Under the pieces are notes generated by a model. It worked only from the letters and a program-made list of their open reading frames with translations, was not told the origin of the DNA and searched no databases. From Maylandia zebra (taxonomy: Eukaryota; Chordata; Actinopteri; Cichliformes; Cichlidae), in the NCBI RefSeq assembly GCF_041146795.1, contig NC_135170.1, forward strand, positions 3,958,533 to 4,022,532: a stretch of 64,000 nucleotides of DNA, in the 5' to 3' direction. Each line of letters begins with the position of its first letter. The first letter of the stretch is position 1. The translations under genes and the position numbers were made by a program. Below are positions 46,904-58,748 of the stretch, piece after piece.

Positions 46904-47051
46904 TGTGGTGGACCACTAGAGGGCTCCACTCACACCCAGTGTAGAGGAAGTGTGTTCCTGTGTTTTGTGGCGCGATATGCGCAGTTGATGTTGGAGACGA
47001 ATAAAGAAGGAGTGAGAACTGAGAGCTGTGTCGTTGATGCTTACCTCCACA
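46904..47051 (+). mobile_element. Short 5' LTR of gypsy E
   Basis: The 148 bp unit begins TGTGGTGGACC and ends TTACCTCCACA. AATAAAG lies at about 47000. It is followed by T and TGGTGACCCCTGACTCGAGC, a good primer-binding-site candidate. A 3' LTR copy is absent. The left edge touches the repeat array of the foldback element. Confidence 0.65.
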
Positions 47052-47073
47052 TTGGTGACCCCTGACTCGAGCA

Positions 47074-47864
47074 TGCAACGGGCCGTAGATAACGCACACT
47101 CCGCTATGGATGCATCAGCGGCCGCCGGACCTCCGCCTCCTGTTGCAGCTACGTTCGCTGTGGCGCTGAAACTGCCGGACTTTTGGCTCCATGACCCCCC
47201 GTCATGGTTCGTACACGTGGAAGCTCAGTTCGCCCTTCGCGGCATCTCGGCTGACGACACGAAGTATCACCATGTGGTGGCCTCGCTCGACCCGCTGGCC
47301 ACCCGTCGCGCGATGGCGCTCCTCCGGGACCCACCCGCCCAAGGGAAATACGCCGCCCTCAAAGAGCTGCTTCTTCGGCGCTATGCCCTCTCTGACGCCG
47401 AACGAGCCGAAAAGCTCCTCAACCTGTCAGGCTTGGGTGGCGGTACCGCGCTCGAGCTCATGGAGAACATGCTATCGTTGCTCGGGCCGGATGACGGTGG
47501 TTTCCTCTTCGTGCACCTCTTCCTTCGCCACCTACCGGCCGCCGTGAGAGCTGTCCTCGCGAACTCTCCGCTTCTGCCTGTGAAGGATTATCGCTCCCTG
47601 GCTGAAGAAGCGGATCGTATTCTCCTGGCTAGCCGCACTTTCGACGTTCACGCCCTGGCTACGGACACGCCGGCGGCACCTTCCACGCCTCCACCTGCCT
47701 CCCCCGGAGCATCCGCCCCCTTGCTGACGGCAGGGATTGCTACACGCCGGCACCGCGGAAAGAGCATCTGTTTCTACCATCAGCGTTTTGGCGACAGAGC
47801 GCGTCGCTGCCTTCCGCCTTGCGCTTTCACGGCCCAGGGAAACGGACCCGCCAGCGCGCCGTAG
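47074..47864 (+). CDS. Gag of gypsy E
   Basis: From the ATG at 47074 the frame encodes about 263 residues with [35 protein letters not shown] and [14 protein letters not shown], typical of Ty3/Gypsy capsid proteins. Near the C-terminus, [14 protein letters not shown] plus a further Cys resembles a zinc knuckle. The ORF is intact. It overlaps the pol frame by 46 bases, and pol is in the -1 frame. The frame is open upstream to 47028, but 47074 lies just after the primer-binding site. Base composition is GC-rich compared with the surroundings. Confidence 0.75.
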
Positions 47865-49672
47865 CAGCCGCGACCGCTGGCAATACAGAAAGGCTGCTCT
47901 TCATAGAGGACTCGCGCTCCGGGAGACGTTTTCTCGTGGACTCCGGCTCCCAGAAGAGCCTCCTTCCCCCTACCGCTGCCGACGGACTAGCAGCGAACTG
48001 TGGGCCGCAGCTCATTGCAGCTAACAGCTCTCCCATCAAAACGTTTGGGGAAAGGTTGGTGACTGTTTGTTTTCATGGCCGGGATTTCCAGTGGAACTTT
48101 GTTGTTGCTGCTAGCTCTGTACCTATTTTGGGTGCTGATTTCCTGTGTGCTCATGGACTACTTGTCGATGTCGCTAACAGACGTTTAATCGATGCTCTCT
48201 CGTTTTCTTCGCTACCCTGTTTTACTCGGGCCTCCGAGCCCCTGATTCGGGCTAATGTAGTGACCTCCGGGGATGCTTTTCAGCGTTTGCTTTTAGAGTT
48301 TCCATCGTTGTCTGTCCCTAATTTCTCTAGCACGGTAACGAAGCATGGGGTTGAGCATTATATTCCCACGGTCGGGCCCCCGGTGTTCGCGCGCGCGCGC
48401 CGCCTCGACCCCGCGAAACTGTCCATCGCTCGGGAAGAGTTTGCAGCCATGGAGTGCCTTGGCATTGTACAGCGTTCGAACAGTGCATGGGCCTCTCCGC
48501 TTCACATGGTGCCCAAATCGGACGGTCGGTGGCGGCCATGCGGAGATTTCCGCCGTTTAAATAATGCCACGGAGAATGACCGTTACCCCATCCCCCACAT
48601 TCAGGATTTTTCTGCCAATCTCGCCGGAACGTCGATTTTTTCTAAAATTGACTTGGTGCGGGGGTATCACCAGGTTCCCGTGCACCCCGAAGACGTTCCT
48701 AAAACCGCTGTCATTACCCCCTTCGGCTTGTTCGAGTTTTTGCGCATGCCGTTTGGCCTGAAAGGTGCCGCCCAGACCTTTCAGCGGCTGATGGACTCCG
48801 TTTTGCGTGGGCTGCCGTTCGTTTTTGTTTATCTGGACGATATATTGGTGGCCAGCTGCTCAGCGAGCCAGCACGAGTCCCATCTGCGCCAGGTTTTCCA
48901 GCGTTTGGAAGCGCACGGCCTGATCATCAACCCTTCCAAGTGCCAGTTTGGGTTGCCTGTTCTGGATTTCCTCGGGCACCGCATTTCCGCTGAAGGTGTG
49001 GTTTCGTTGCCCGACAGAGTCCAGGCCGTTTCGGCTTTCCCGCGTCCCACGTCGGTTAAAGCGTTGCAGGAGTTCTTGGGGATGATAAATTTTTACAACC
49101 GCTTTCTCCCCAGAGCTGCCCACCTGCTACAGCCACTCTATGCTGCCTTAAAAGGTAAAACAGCCAAAGATCCGGTTGACTGGCTGCCTGAACGCGTCCG
49201 TGCGTTTTCCGCAGCCAAGTCTGCGCTGGCTGACGCCGCCCTGCTGGCCCACCCGCTTCCGTCGGCGGAGATCGCGTTGACCACCGACGCCTCGGACGTG
49301 GCAGTGGGCGGAGTGTTGGAACAGCGGGTTTCAGGTCTCTGGCAACCGCTCGCCTTTTTCAGTCGTACGCTCCGGGATGCTGAACACAAGTACAGTGTTT
49401 TTGACAGGGAGTTGCTGGCCCTGCACCTCGCGACACGGCATTTTCGTTTTTTCCTCGAGGGTCGCAACTTTGCTGCGTATGTTGACCACAAACCTTTGAC
49501 GTTTGCGATGTCCAAGGTCTCTGACCCATGGAGCGCACGCCAGCAGCGCCAGTTGGCGGCCATTTCTGAGTTTACCACAGACATTCAGCATGTGGCTGGT
49601 AAGTCCAATCACGTCGCTGACTTCCTTCATCACCACGAAGGAAAACAGTCTGTGGTCGTCCGAGTTTGGTGA
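47819..49672 (+). CDS. Pol of gypsy E (protease, RT, RNase H; no integrase)
   Basis: The single open frame of 617 codons has protease [13 protein letters not shown] (about residue 40) and [10 protein letters not shown] follows with [38 protein letters not shown] and the catalytic YLDDI (about residue 338). RNase H has [11 protein letters not shown] (about 487) and the [13 protein letters not shown] end. After VADF the sequence departs from the family and stops at 49672, so integrase and the 3' LTR are missing. It would be made by -1 frameshifting from gag; the first ATG need not be used. It is a 3'-truncated but otherwise undamaged Ty3/Gypsy copy. Minus-strand frames here are shadows. Confidence 0.85.
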   Translation: MRFHGPGKRTRQRAVAAATAGNTERLLFIEDSRSGRRFLVDSGSQKSLLPPTAADGLAANCGPQLIAANSSPIKTFGERLVTVCFHGRDFQWNFVVAASSVPILGADFLCAHGLLVDVANRRLIDALSFSSLPCFTRASEPLIRANVVTSGDAFQRLLLEFPSLSVPNFSSTVTKHGVEHYIPTVGPPVFARARRLDPAKLSIAREEFAAMECLGIVQRSNSAWASPLHMVPKSDGRWRPCGDFRRLNNATENDRYPIPHIQDFSANLAGTSIFSKIDLVRGYHQVPVHPEDVPKTAVITPFGLFEFLRMPFGLKGAAQTFQRLMDSVLRGLPFVFVYLDDILVASCSASQHESHLRQVFQRLEAHGLIINPSKCQFGLPVLDFLGHRISAEGVVSLPDRVQAVSAFPRPTSVKALQEFLGMINFYNRFLPRAAHLLQPLYAALKGKTAKDPVDWLPERVRAFSAAKSALADAALLAHPLPSAEIALTTDASDVAVGGVLEQRVSGLWQPLAFFSRTLRDAEHKYSVFDRELLALHLATRHFRFFLEGRNFAAYVDHKPLTFAMSKVSDPWSARQQRQLAAISEFTTDIQHVAGKSNHVADFLHHHEGKQSVVVRVW

Positions 49673-50137
49673 TTTTTGTGTCACAGGTCTACGTGTTTAA
49701 TACAGGGACTTCCACAGCCTTTTCAACAGCGCTGCGGACCGCGGGGTGGGGGCGGGCAGTGTTTTGGAAATGACAGTCTTCATTACAAAGCTTTCTTCGT
49801 TATGAATTAGCATACATGTTTTTATTGAACATTTGAAGAACTAGCAAAAAAAACAAACTCTTGTAGAGGACATAAAGTCAGAGATAGAAAAGACAAGGAG
49901 CAGGTGCATCTAGTACAGGTAGAGCTGCTGCAAAAACCCACAGAGCCCAGCAGCCAGCGTAACAAATTCTGGATCCTTTGCTTTTAGTTAGCAGTTAGCA
50001 TTAGCAGCGTATCCTGCATCCGATGTGAAAGGACTTTTATGCTGCGCACTGTGACTCACAGCAATGGTCCTGGGTCAGCCCTGACTTTGTGTTAAACTAA
50101 TCCTAAAGTAATAATGTTATTTCTAACCACTGATATA

Positions 50138-51741
50138 CAGTGGGGCAAAAAAGTATTTAGTCAGCCACCGATTGTGCAAGTTCCCCCACTTAAAATGATG
50201 ACAGAGGTCAGTAATTTGCACCAGAGGTACACTTCAACTGTGAGAGACAGAATGTGAAAAAAAAATCCATGAATTCACATGGTAGGATTTGTAAAGAATT
50301 TATTCGTAAATCAGGGTGGAAAATAAGTATTTGGTCACCTCAAACAAGGAAAATCTCTGGCTCTCACAGACCTGTAACGTCTTCTGTAAGAAGCTTTTCT
50401 GTCCCCCACTCGTTACCTGTATGAATGGCACCTGTTTGAACTCATCATCTGTATAAAAGACACCTGTCCACAGCCTCAAACAGTCAGACTCCAAACGCCG
50501 CCATGGCCAAGACCAAAGAGCTTTCGAAGGACACCAGGAAAAGTATTGTAGACCTGCACTAGACTGGGAAGAGTGAATCTACAATAGGCAAGCAGCTTGG
50601 TGTGAAAAAATCAACTGTGGGAGCAATCATCAGAAAATGGAAGACATACAAGACCACTGATAATCTCCCTCGATCTGGGGCTCCACGCAAGATCTCATCC
50701 CGTGGGGTCAAAATGATCATGAGAACGGTGAGCAAAGATCCCAGAACCACACGGGGGGACCTGGTGAATGACCTTCAGAGAGCTGGGACCAAAGTAACAA
50801 AGGTCACCATCAGTAACACACTACAACGGCAGGGAATCAAATCCTGCAGTGCCAGATGTGTTCCGCTGCTGAAGCCAGTGCAAGTCCAGGCCCGTCTGAA
50901 GTTTGCCAGAGAGCACATGGATGATACAGCAGAGGATTGGGAGAATGTCATGTGGTCAGATGAAACCAAAGTAGAACTTTTTGGTATAAACTCAACTCGT
51001 CGTGTTTGGAGGAAGACGAATACTGAGTTGCATCCCAAGAACACCATACCTACTGTGAAGCATGGGGGTGGAAACATCATGCTATGGGGCTGTTTTTCTG
51101 CCAAGGGGACAGGACGACTGATCCGTGTTAAGGACAGAATGAATGGGGCCATGTATCGTGAGATTTTGAGCCAAAACCTCCTTCCATCAGTGAGAACTTT
51201 GAAGATGAAACGAGGCTGGGTCTTCCAACATGACAATGATCCAAAACACACCACCCGGGCAACAAAGGAGTGGCTCCGTAAGAAGCATTTGAAAGTCCTG
51301 GAGTGGCCTAGCCAGTCTCCAGACCTCAACCCCATAGAAAATCTGTGGCGGGAGTTGAAAGTCCGTGTTGCTCGGCGACATCCCCTAAACATCACTGCTC
51401 TCGAGAAGATCTGCATGGAGGAACGGGCCAAAATACCAGCTACTGTGTGTGCAAACCTGGTAAAGACCTATAGTAAACGTTTGACCTCTGTTATTGCCAA
51501 CAAAGGTTATGTTACAAAGTATTGAGTTGTATTTTTGTTATTGACCAAATACTTATTTTCCACCCTGATTCACGAATAAATTCTTTACAAATCCTACCAT
51601 GTGGATTCATGGATTTTTTTTTCACATTCTGTCTCTCACAGTTGAAGTGTACCTCTGGTGCAAATTACTGACCTCTGTCATCATTTTAAGTGGGGGAACT
51701 TGCACAATCGGTGGCTGACTAAATACTTTTTTGCCCCACTG
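50138..51741 (+). mobile_element. Tc1/mariner element
   Basis: Inverted termini start CAGTGGGGCAAAAAAGTATT and extend about 200 bp. TA flanks both sides (50136-50137 and 51742-51743). The full-length element is 1604 bp and carries one transposase gene. Arms are nearly identical, which suggests recent activity. Confidence 0.95.
50503..51525 (+). pseudogene. Tc1-type transposase with one premature stop
   Basis: From ATG 50503 to the stop at 51525 the reading frame is 340 codons, the normal family length. A TAG at 50560-50562 interrupts codon 20; everything after is open from 50602. The paired helix-turn-helix includes [20 protein letters not shown] and DLPRSG-like GAPRKIS. The DD34E triad is complete: Asp153 (WSDETK), Asp244 (QHDNDPKHT) and Glu279 (NPIENLW). 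The transposase cuts and pastes the element at TA sites. Without readthrough only a form lacking the first DNA-binding helix could be made from a downstream ATG. Confidence 0.9.
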
Positions 51742-52304
51742 TACCACAACTTTATCCTTTCAACAGCTGCTGAAAGTTAGGGGACCTAGCTGCTATCGGA
51801 TATTTATATAGCGATCCTCCAGCTTCAAACGGTATCACCCTTCAAGGACCTGCAGTTCAAAACAGCGCCCCTCCGACAGCCAAACCCATCTGTTCTCTGA
51901 TTGGATTGTTACATTTGTGATTGACATGACATTGACCAATCAGATGAAGGGAAGAAAAATAGGGTCAAAAATCCGTACTTGTAACTTGCAGGGGTTTTTT
52001 TTCTAAGTCCACACACAAATCTTTTTTACGCACACACAAATTCTTTTTACACATACAAATCTTTTTTACGCACACACAAATCTTTTTTACACATACAAAT
52101 CTTTTTTACGCACACACAAATTCTTTTTACACATACAAATCTTTTTTACGCACACACAAATCTTTTTTACACATACAAATCTTTTTTACGCACACACAAA
52201 TTCTTTTTACACATACAAATCTTTTTTACGCACACAAATCTTTTTTACACATACAAATCTTTTTTACAAGTACAAAATATTTATGACCACATTTTGAGCC
52301 CATA

Positions 52305-52385
52305 AGTTTGGCTCTACTATCTGGATGAAGCTTACAACCACCTCAGCTTTCTCAGGGGGAAGACAGATGGCATTACACAGCCCAA
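52305..52385 (-). pseudogene. Fragment of gypsy C protease-linker region
   Basis: About 80 bases match 45422-45500 with few changes (TGGATGAAGCTTAC, CTCAGCTTTCTCAGGGGGAA). It abuts the foldback element on the left and element D on the right. Confidence 0.8.
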
Positions 52386-53209
52386 AGATGGGCTGTATAC
52401 TGGCTGACCTCACCCTGGGGACCGGCATGGGTGCCGGGGCAGACCAGACATGGACGTCCTTGGTTTAACAGGTTTAAGAGTGAACTGACGTGGGGATGAC
52501 TGAACCAAACTTGACAAAAGCTGAACTGACAGAACCTGAACTGAGTGTCTTAGACCTGGTAACATTGCTCACAGTTTTTCCTTTAACAGCACTTACAGGC
52601 AAGTGACTATTGTCTTTGATTTTTCCCTGTTCAAAGGGAGCTATGTCATCATAGTGTGTGAATGTGTGTGTGAATGGGTGGATGACAGGTTGTGTAAAGC
52701 GCTTTGGGGTCCTTAGGGACTAGAAAAGCGCTATACAAATACAGGCCATTTTACCATCATCCAAAAGAGAGATTCCAACAGTGTCTGGGGTGAGTTTATT
52801 ATTCTTTTCAGTCATGGGTTCAGGTGGAATGTGTGAAAGGCAGTCCTTATAAGTCACCACTGGGAGTTGCTCAGCAGGTGAAAAGTGACGGCGGCGTGAG
52901 CGTTGCTTCCTCCAAGGCAAGGAAGCCCTGGGCGTACAGCTGAGCCTCTGACATGCAGGACGGCAACGCAGAAGCTGGAGCGTCGGAAGAAAAACGGAGC
53001 ACTCCCACCTGAAGCGGCTGAAGCTTGGGTGCGACTGGTGGGGGTTTTCGGCAGCTCCAGGGACCTTTGTGAGCTAGCCAAGTTCCACAGAATATGCGCT
53101 CACAATCAGGAGTGCGCCACGGCTTCCAGCGGAGCTCTTCATCCAGCTGGGCGAAGGCAGCCTCACGCATACAGCTGTAAGTCCGCTGGGTCCATGTTCT
53201 CTCACAGTC
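52386..53209 (-). pseudogene. Gag-like region of LTR element D, truncated
   Basis: Just inside the LTR an ATGGACCCAGCGGAC start (minus strand, about 53193) gives MDPAD, as in element A. Further on are QLDEELRWKPW and GTWLAHKGPW, which parallel EEELRWKPW and GTRLALGGP in gag A. Frameshifts and stops break it. A SINE-like piece is inserted at about 52645-52755, and the region ends abruptly at 52385. Confidence 0.6.
52645..52755 (+). repeat. Fish SINE/L2-tail repeat
   Basis: GTGTAAAGCGCTTTGGGGTC, then AGAAAAGCGCTATACAAATA and CAGGCCATTT, is the well-known L2-type LINE/SINE tail of teleosts. It lies inside the gag-like region of element D. Confidence 0.75.
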
Positions 53210-53923
53210 TGCCGGGACAAACTGTGTGAAGTGCGAAGAGTGGACCCAGGTGCGGACATACTAAAACTCAACTTTAACTGAAGATGAGCTGTTTATTAAG
53301 GCAGACAAAATGGTACAAAAATAAAATGGCCAACAAAATGCAAAACTAAACAATAACCTAAACTGGGTAAACTAGAAAGGTGAAATGAACCATGAAAAAC
53401 CCTGGTGAATAGAAAAACAAACAAGAAAGACTCTAAACATGGCAATGTCATATGGAAACCGGAAAGCATGACATGGCGTGGAAAAACCACAGACGGTCCA
53501 CCAAGGAATGGCTGAAAACACACAGACTAAATACACAGGAGGTGATCAGGGGAAGTGACAACACATGGGGAAATAGCTGACACACATGAACATAACGACG
53601 TCACGGGGGAGGAGTAAAACTAAACACACTGAACGTAGAACACAGGACCTCTTCAAAATAAAACAGGAAACATAATGAGACACAGACGTGACAACATGAA
53701 CTTGACAACATAAGACACACAGACATGAAACACATGAGAGGCAAGGGAGACTTAAACATAGAGGAGAAGACACAAAGGAAATCTAAGAAACAATGAACTA
53801 CAGCAACAACCTGGGCATGACAGGAAAGAACTTAGGTAACTTAAAGAACTTAAATATAAGACAAAAAACATCAAAATATATATACACTCAAAACGCTGAG
53901 CCAAATGGCCCAGGATCGTGACA
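53210..53923 (-). mobile_element. 5' LTR of element D
   Basis: On the minus strand the LTR begins TGTCACGATCCTGGGCC and ends TTTGTCCCGGCA, 714 bp. It is followed by a leader and an MDPAD gag start. Length and layout match the A LTR. No second LTR is present. Confidence 0.7.
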
Positions 53924-54386
53924 TATACTCTGGAATCAAAAGTATTATAAGGCTACAATTTAGTATTTAAGTGACTAAAAGAGTGAGGAAAAGAGGTAAC
54001 TTCATAATTTGATAACTTTATAAATTTGAGAGATTTGTCATACGCATATGATTTGAAAAAAGACAGCTTCTTTTTCACATAGTTCTCAAAAAAAGACCTG
54101 ATCTCATAGCAGAAATGGCCTGGAATATTGATATAATCAAATCAATTGTCCCTTAGCCTAAGGCCAGTCTGTCCACCAAACTTCAAGAAATCCATTTCTG
54201 CTGGCAGACAGACTAGCATGGAAGAAAGCATAACCTCTTTCACAAGGGAGATAAACCCTCAACTGTGAATCAAACAAAGGCATTTATATCAGTATCTGAC
54301 ACCGCAGTATATGAAACGTCATATATATTACATAAAACACATCAGCCTCTATTAAACTACATGAATCAACATGATAGCCCTCTTCC

Positions 54387-54437
<51 letters not shown>

Positions 54438-54640
54438 TTTGTCTTCATTACATTTTGAGAACACTTACAGCACACTCCAACTCTGTAAATTAAAGAAAGA
54501 AAGAGAACCCTGTCAAATTGTCAGGGTTCTCCCCACAATACCAACCAAAGTTTTGTGCTTTAGTGTGCTTAGGAACGTTAATACAGTATTTACACTTGGT
54601 GGTGTAAAATGGTTAAGTGATGACGTGACGAATCCTACTT
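53924..54640. other. Non-coding with (GT)n microsatellite
   Basis: About 24 GT units lie at 54389-54436. The longer open frame through it (54265-54666) is an artefact of the repeat. Nothing else is recognised. Confidence 0.7.
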
Positions 54641-54668
54641 CCGGGCCTAAAGTAGTCTGCGTTTAATA
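54618..54668 (+). promoter_or_regulatory. Possible promoter with CRE- and ETS-like sites
   Basis: GATGACGTGACG (CRE/ATF-like) is followed 13 bases later by ACTTCCGG (ETS-type) and then an ATG at 54668. Such pairs are common in housekeeping promoters. The 61-codon frame after the ATG has two hydrophobic stretches but no family I recognise. It could be a chance frame. Confidence 0.25.
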
Positions 54669-54853
54669 TGGCTTTTGTGTTGTTAACATGTTTAATGTTT
54701 TATATTTTCTTCTATCTCAAAAAGCTCCTAAAACAGTCAGTGATCACTGTTGACCTCCCTCGGCTTTTATTACCGCTAATCATTTATTTAAGCTCAGTTT
54801 TTAAAACCTTAGGATGTAACTACAGCCCAGCCCATGCAGCAGTATATGAATGA

Positions 54854-56009
54854 CTAACCTCGTATTGTGGATGGATTATCTCAGTTGTTCTCCTGGCTGA
54901 AGTTTGGTCCTTTTACAGCATCCTGCCATGCGATTACATTTGTTCCTGACCACCGAGAACACTCACGCTAACTTTTATCGAGTGGAAAAAAAGTTAGCTT
55001 GTTTATATTATGCTAACAAAGCTGTGTCGCTAGCGGTCACGTAGCACATCATTATATACCAGCTAGCCCAACTTCAGTAACCCTACAAACGTCACTGCTG
55101 TTTAGTTTTCTGTCTTCATTTATGCTGGAAGTGATAACAGAGCTGTACGTTTTAATTTGTTTCCAAAACCCCGCAGTCAGGACATGCTATATTGTATTTA
55201 GATAGAAGCTAGCGAGCTAACTCCCTGCTAACTTCTAACTCCGTTAAATGTCATAAATTCCGTTTTCATGGATGCCTGGATGTTAAACTCAATTGTTACA
55301 CCTGGTAGAGCAGAACGCTGATCATTTTATTAAAGATGAAAGACTTTAGACTGTTTTTCAACTCTCAGTAATGCCATAGTGATCGTTTGATATATGGACC
55401 TGCAGCGGAGTTTAGGCCCAGACACGGCTAGTGACGTCAGACTGAACAACCGCATAGCATTGTATAAGTTGCAAACACACACTAAGCTAAAACGCACACA
55501 TTGAAGCAGCAAACATCACTGGAGGCTAGCTCTTAGATTAGTTGCTGATAGTAAGTTTCTTAAACAAATAAGAAGATAGGTGTCACATTGAAAAATGCCT
55601 GAGGATCTTAAATTCAATACTATTAACAGATAAAATATGTTTTAGTCCTAAACTTATGCTAGTAATGCATCAATAACCGGCTTTTTCTGTCTGCCTGTGT
55701 ATGCTGGAGATCCAAATGCTAAGCTAATTACTTAGCCATGCTTTTCACATCTGTATTTATTAGCTGCTAAGCTAAAGTAATATAAAACAATGTTCCAAAT
55801 AGTCAATATATATAAGAAGACGTACTGGACTTGAGTAACTCAGATTTAAGTTTTCACATTCACGCTTGAACGATTACATTTATTTGTAATTTTGATTTTC
55901 TTCTGCTTAACTGAAATCTGTTGATGGTTGCAGGGTAGGCAGCTTATTCCAGATGTACTTTTCCCCAGCAACATTTTGCAGTTTTTTCCAGAAGATTTGA
56001 TTTGTTCCC
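54854..56009. other. Non-coding, nothing recognised
   Basis: I see only short open frames, no splice-supported exon and no clear repeat signature. Confidence 0.45.
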
Positions 56010-57600
56010 AGTGATGGGAATAACGGCGTTACAGGTAATGGCTTTAGTAATGGCGGTACTTTTTTCAGTAACGAGTAATGTAACTAATTATTATTGCAAT
56101 CGTTACAACGCCATTACCATTACGAACAAAAAATGCGGTCGCGTAACTATTTTTCAACAAACAGACGGTTGAAGCTGTGTTCAGCTTACCGCATCTTATA
56201 TCAGTTGCTGTAGCAAGTAGCTGTAAGTAATCTGGGAGCTGCAGCTTTAAGCAGCTGTGCGCTCCCGCAGGCAGCAATCGCTGTCTGACAGACGATCACT
56301 TTTTGGCACAACACCTGCAGCTAGGGGCCAAAATGAGTGCTGCTGTTTAACTGAGGAAGAATAAAGTAGTCGTGGTAACCCAATCACATGACCACTTTAA
56401 GATGACAGGGCAACAAGGTGATATATGCCAGTTTTTACAGTACATTGTGTTGATAGGCCACGTAAAACCAGAGTTATGATGAACAATATATACGCGTGTT
56501 TTTTCCTGAATAGTTTCGTCACGTTTACTGTCTAAGGACAGCAGCGAGCACTCTCTGCTTATGAGCAAAAAAAATAAAACAAAACAAAAAACGTGTGTGG
56601 GAAAATGCACCATGTCGACCAATCAAAAAATAATATGGCGACATGACATTTGGCTGTTTAGGAAGAGGGGGAAGATTTAGGAGTGACGGCGAGAGAGAGA
56701 GAGCTCGAGTTTTGAGATGTGAGAGATTTGTGACGTTTAGCGTGTTTGGAGTGTGTAGTTAATGTGTTGTCTTGTGTAGTTAGTGTGTAGAGTTGTGGAT
56801 AGTTTTGTGTTGTGTCAGAACAATGAGGCGACTGCTGTCTCCAGGTAGAAACAGGAGTGATACACCTGCTGCTGTCAGACCTGCAGGTATCAGGCTGTGA
56901 TGTTCTCCTTTATAGTGGACAGAAATTATGTTTTTGGAGTGGCACAAATATTTGTGTGGCATCTTATTGAATGCAGAACAGCTGATGGTTATGTAAATAG
57001 ATGTGGTTATTAAAAAAAGGGTAAAAGGTAATTGGCTGCAAATAACTTTGTTGTTTGCAAAACTTGTGCATATGATTTTAAACTTTAAAACATTTAAAGT
57101 TATGAAATATGATTCATTAAACATGTTTGTGGTTGTTACAGTAAAAAAATTACTTTTTCTACTCTGATTTTATGTTTTTTGTCTGATTTTAGATCAGTTG
57201 TGTTAATACAGTATGTCAACATGAAAACATAACTGTAAATTCAGACACGTGAGGTTGTGCTGGAAAGGCAGCTTAGTTGGCAGCTTAGTGTCTCACCTTT
57301 CTACTTCTGTTTCTTCCCGTCTAACGGTTCCTTGTCCAGTGCTTTCTGGACTTCCAACAGTTCCTTCACTGTATTTTCAAGTCAGGATAACTGCTGGATT
57401 CTCTCAAAGAAAAGATCTTTGCACACATAAGGAGACGTGCTCAGAAGATGTTGGCTGTCTTTGGATCTACCTTTACACGTGAACAAACATTCTTACTTAT
57501 AAAATTTCACAAGTCCAGGTACAGATCCTCTCTCTTGGCGATGATCACCTGTCCAGTGTCCATTGTATTTCGACCTCTTGTTGCACTTATTCAAGCCTAA
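56010..57600 (+). mobile_element. hAT-type element, 5' part
   Basis: The left edge reads CAGTGATGGGAATAACGGCG followed by TTACAGGTAATGG, typical of fish hAT termini with repeated TAACG motifs. Downstream, at 56823, an ATG opens a short frame (MRRLLSPGRNRSDTPAAVRP) ending at a splice donor, GCAG|GTATC. I know this leader from fish hAT elements. A possible second exon lies near 57240-57480. No hAT dimerisation domain or right terminus is visible, so the element is truncated. 57601-58740 is otherwise unrecognised. Confidence 0.4.
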
Positions 57601-58748
57601 AACAGGCAAGTATTTCTTCACTTAACAAGAAAAAAATAACTGAAAAATACCAGATAAACTAAAAAACTAAATGCAAAGTTGCAACAGCACTTCAAATCTT
57701 TAACATTTTGCCAGAACATGCACATTTTGTTTACAGGTCTCTGGACGTAGCGTTTTCAGTGGCAGAAACGTCCAGATGAACAGAATCAACTTTTGGAGAT
57801 TTACTTACCTTGATTATTGAGAATGCATCAAGACATTTTGTTTACAGTTGTTTTTCTGGATTTGATTAAATAGTGATAAAATGTTTGCATTTTTACAATG
57901 CCTGTCTCATATTTTCATTCCCTACAGCATCCACTCTTACCATTGGCAGCTTTATATAATAATAATTTATGTATTATGGAGATAAAAGTAATATTATACG
58001 AAACTGAGTTCAGCTTATTGGTGCAGCACTCTACAAGAGTCCCAGGAGCACCTCGGGAAAATTAATTGCCTGCCTTTGGTTTGAATGGTACATAGAGATG
58101 TAGCCTAAAGTCCAGTTATATCGAGCATGACGCTGAATCATGCTGGTTCAGCACCTATGATGCAGTTATATAACAGAAACCCAAGTCTCAAAATTATGAC
58201 TTCTTACTGCTAGTTCAGCTCTTAACCTGCTGAGTTATTCAGCCACTGAGAAAATATGATGATATTATGGACTAGAGCTACAGTTTGTAGTTCATAGACT
58301 CACCAAAAAAAAGCAAATAAGCTCATCATGTGACACACAGTGACACCAATTTAATTTACAAGTGGATGAACATAAATAAGATTAACATGTTTCTTACATT
58401 TAATAATAATAAGTCTTTGTACACCAAACAGATGTACCGCGTTGTGATCATACAAATAGTCAATATAATTGTTGACTGTGGGAGAAAAAACAAACATAAT
58501 TATAAATCAATAAGACTAACAGAGATGACAGAGGAGACATGACACTCAAATATCCCTAATAGAACTACTGGGGATTGTTTCACATCAGCAAAGATGGTGG
58601 TACAGTGGAAATAAAAGTTTCAGGGAAAAACATGTTTTAACTTTTTGACATTCAGCTGGTCATTAATAACTCATCTAAAGTTAGGATTCAGGTCTGGTTA
58701 ACCTTCTCAGGTCTGAGCTATTATAGGTGGTAACACTAACCCTGTATT

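Larger units (their letters stand above)
46747..52304. mobile_element. Foldback-like element with repeat-array termini
   Basis: The ends are inverted copies: TATGGGCTCAAAATGTGGTC, then ATAAATATTTTGTACTTG, then arrays of a 19-21 bp unit (GTAAAAAAGATTTGTATGT and variants). The left array has about six units (46785-46900), the right about thirteen (52002-52268). AGTTTG flanks both sides (46741-46746 and 52305-52310), a probable target duplication of at least 6 bp. The interior holds a truncated Gypsy, a Tc1-like element and about 750 bp of its own sequence (49680-50137, 51744-52000), in which I see no gene. Confidence 0.65.

Noticed and set aside
50775-51431. 218-codon minus-strand frame
   Set aside because: Exact antisense of the Tc1 transposase.
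46785-52268. Regularly spaced repeats resembling a CRISPR array
   Set aside because: Units are tandem without unique spacers and form inverted termini of a transposon in a vertebrate genome.
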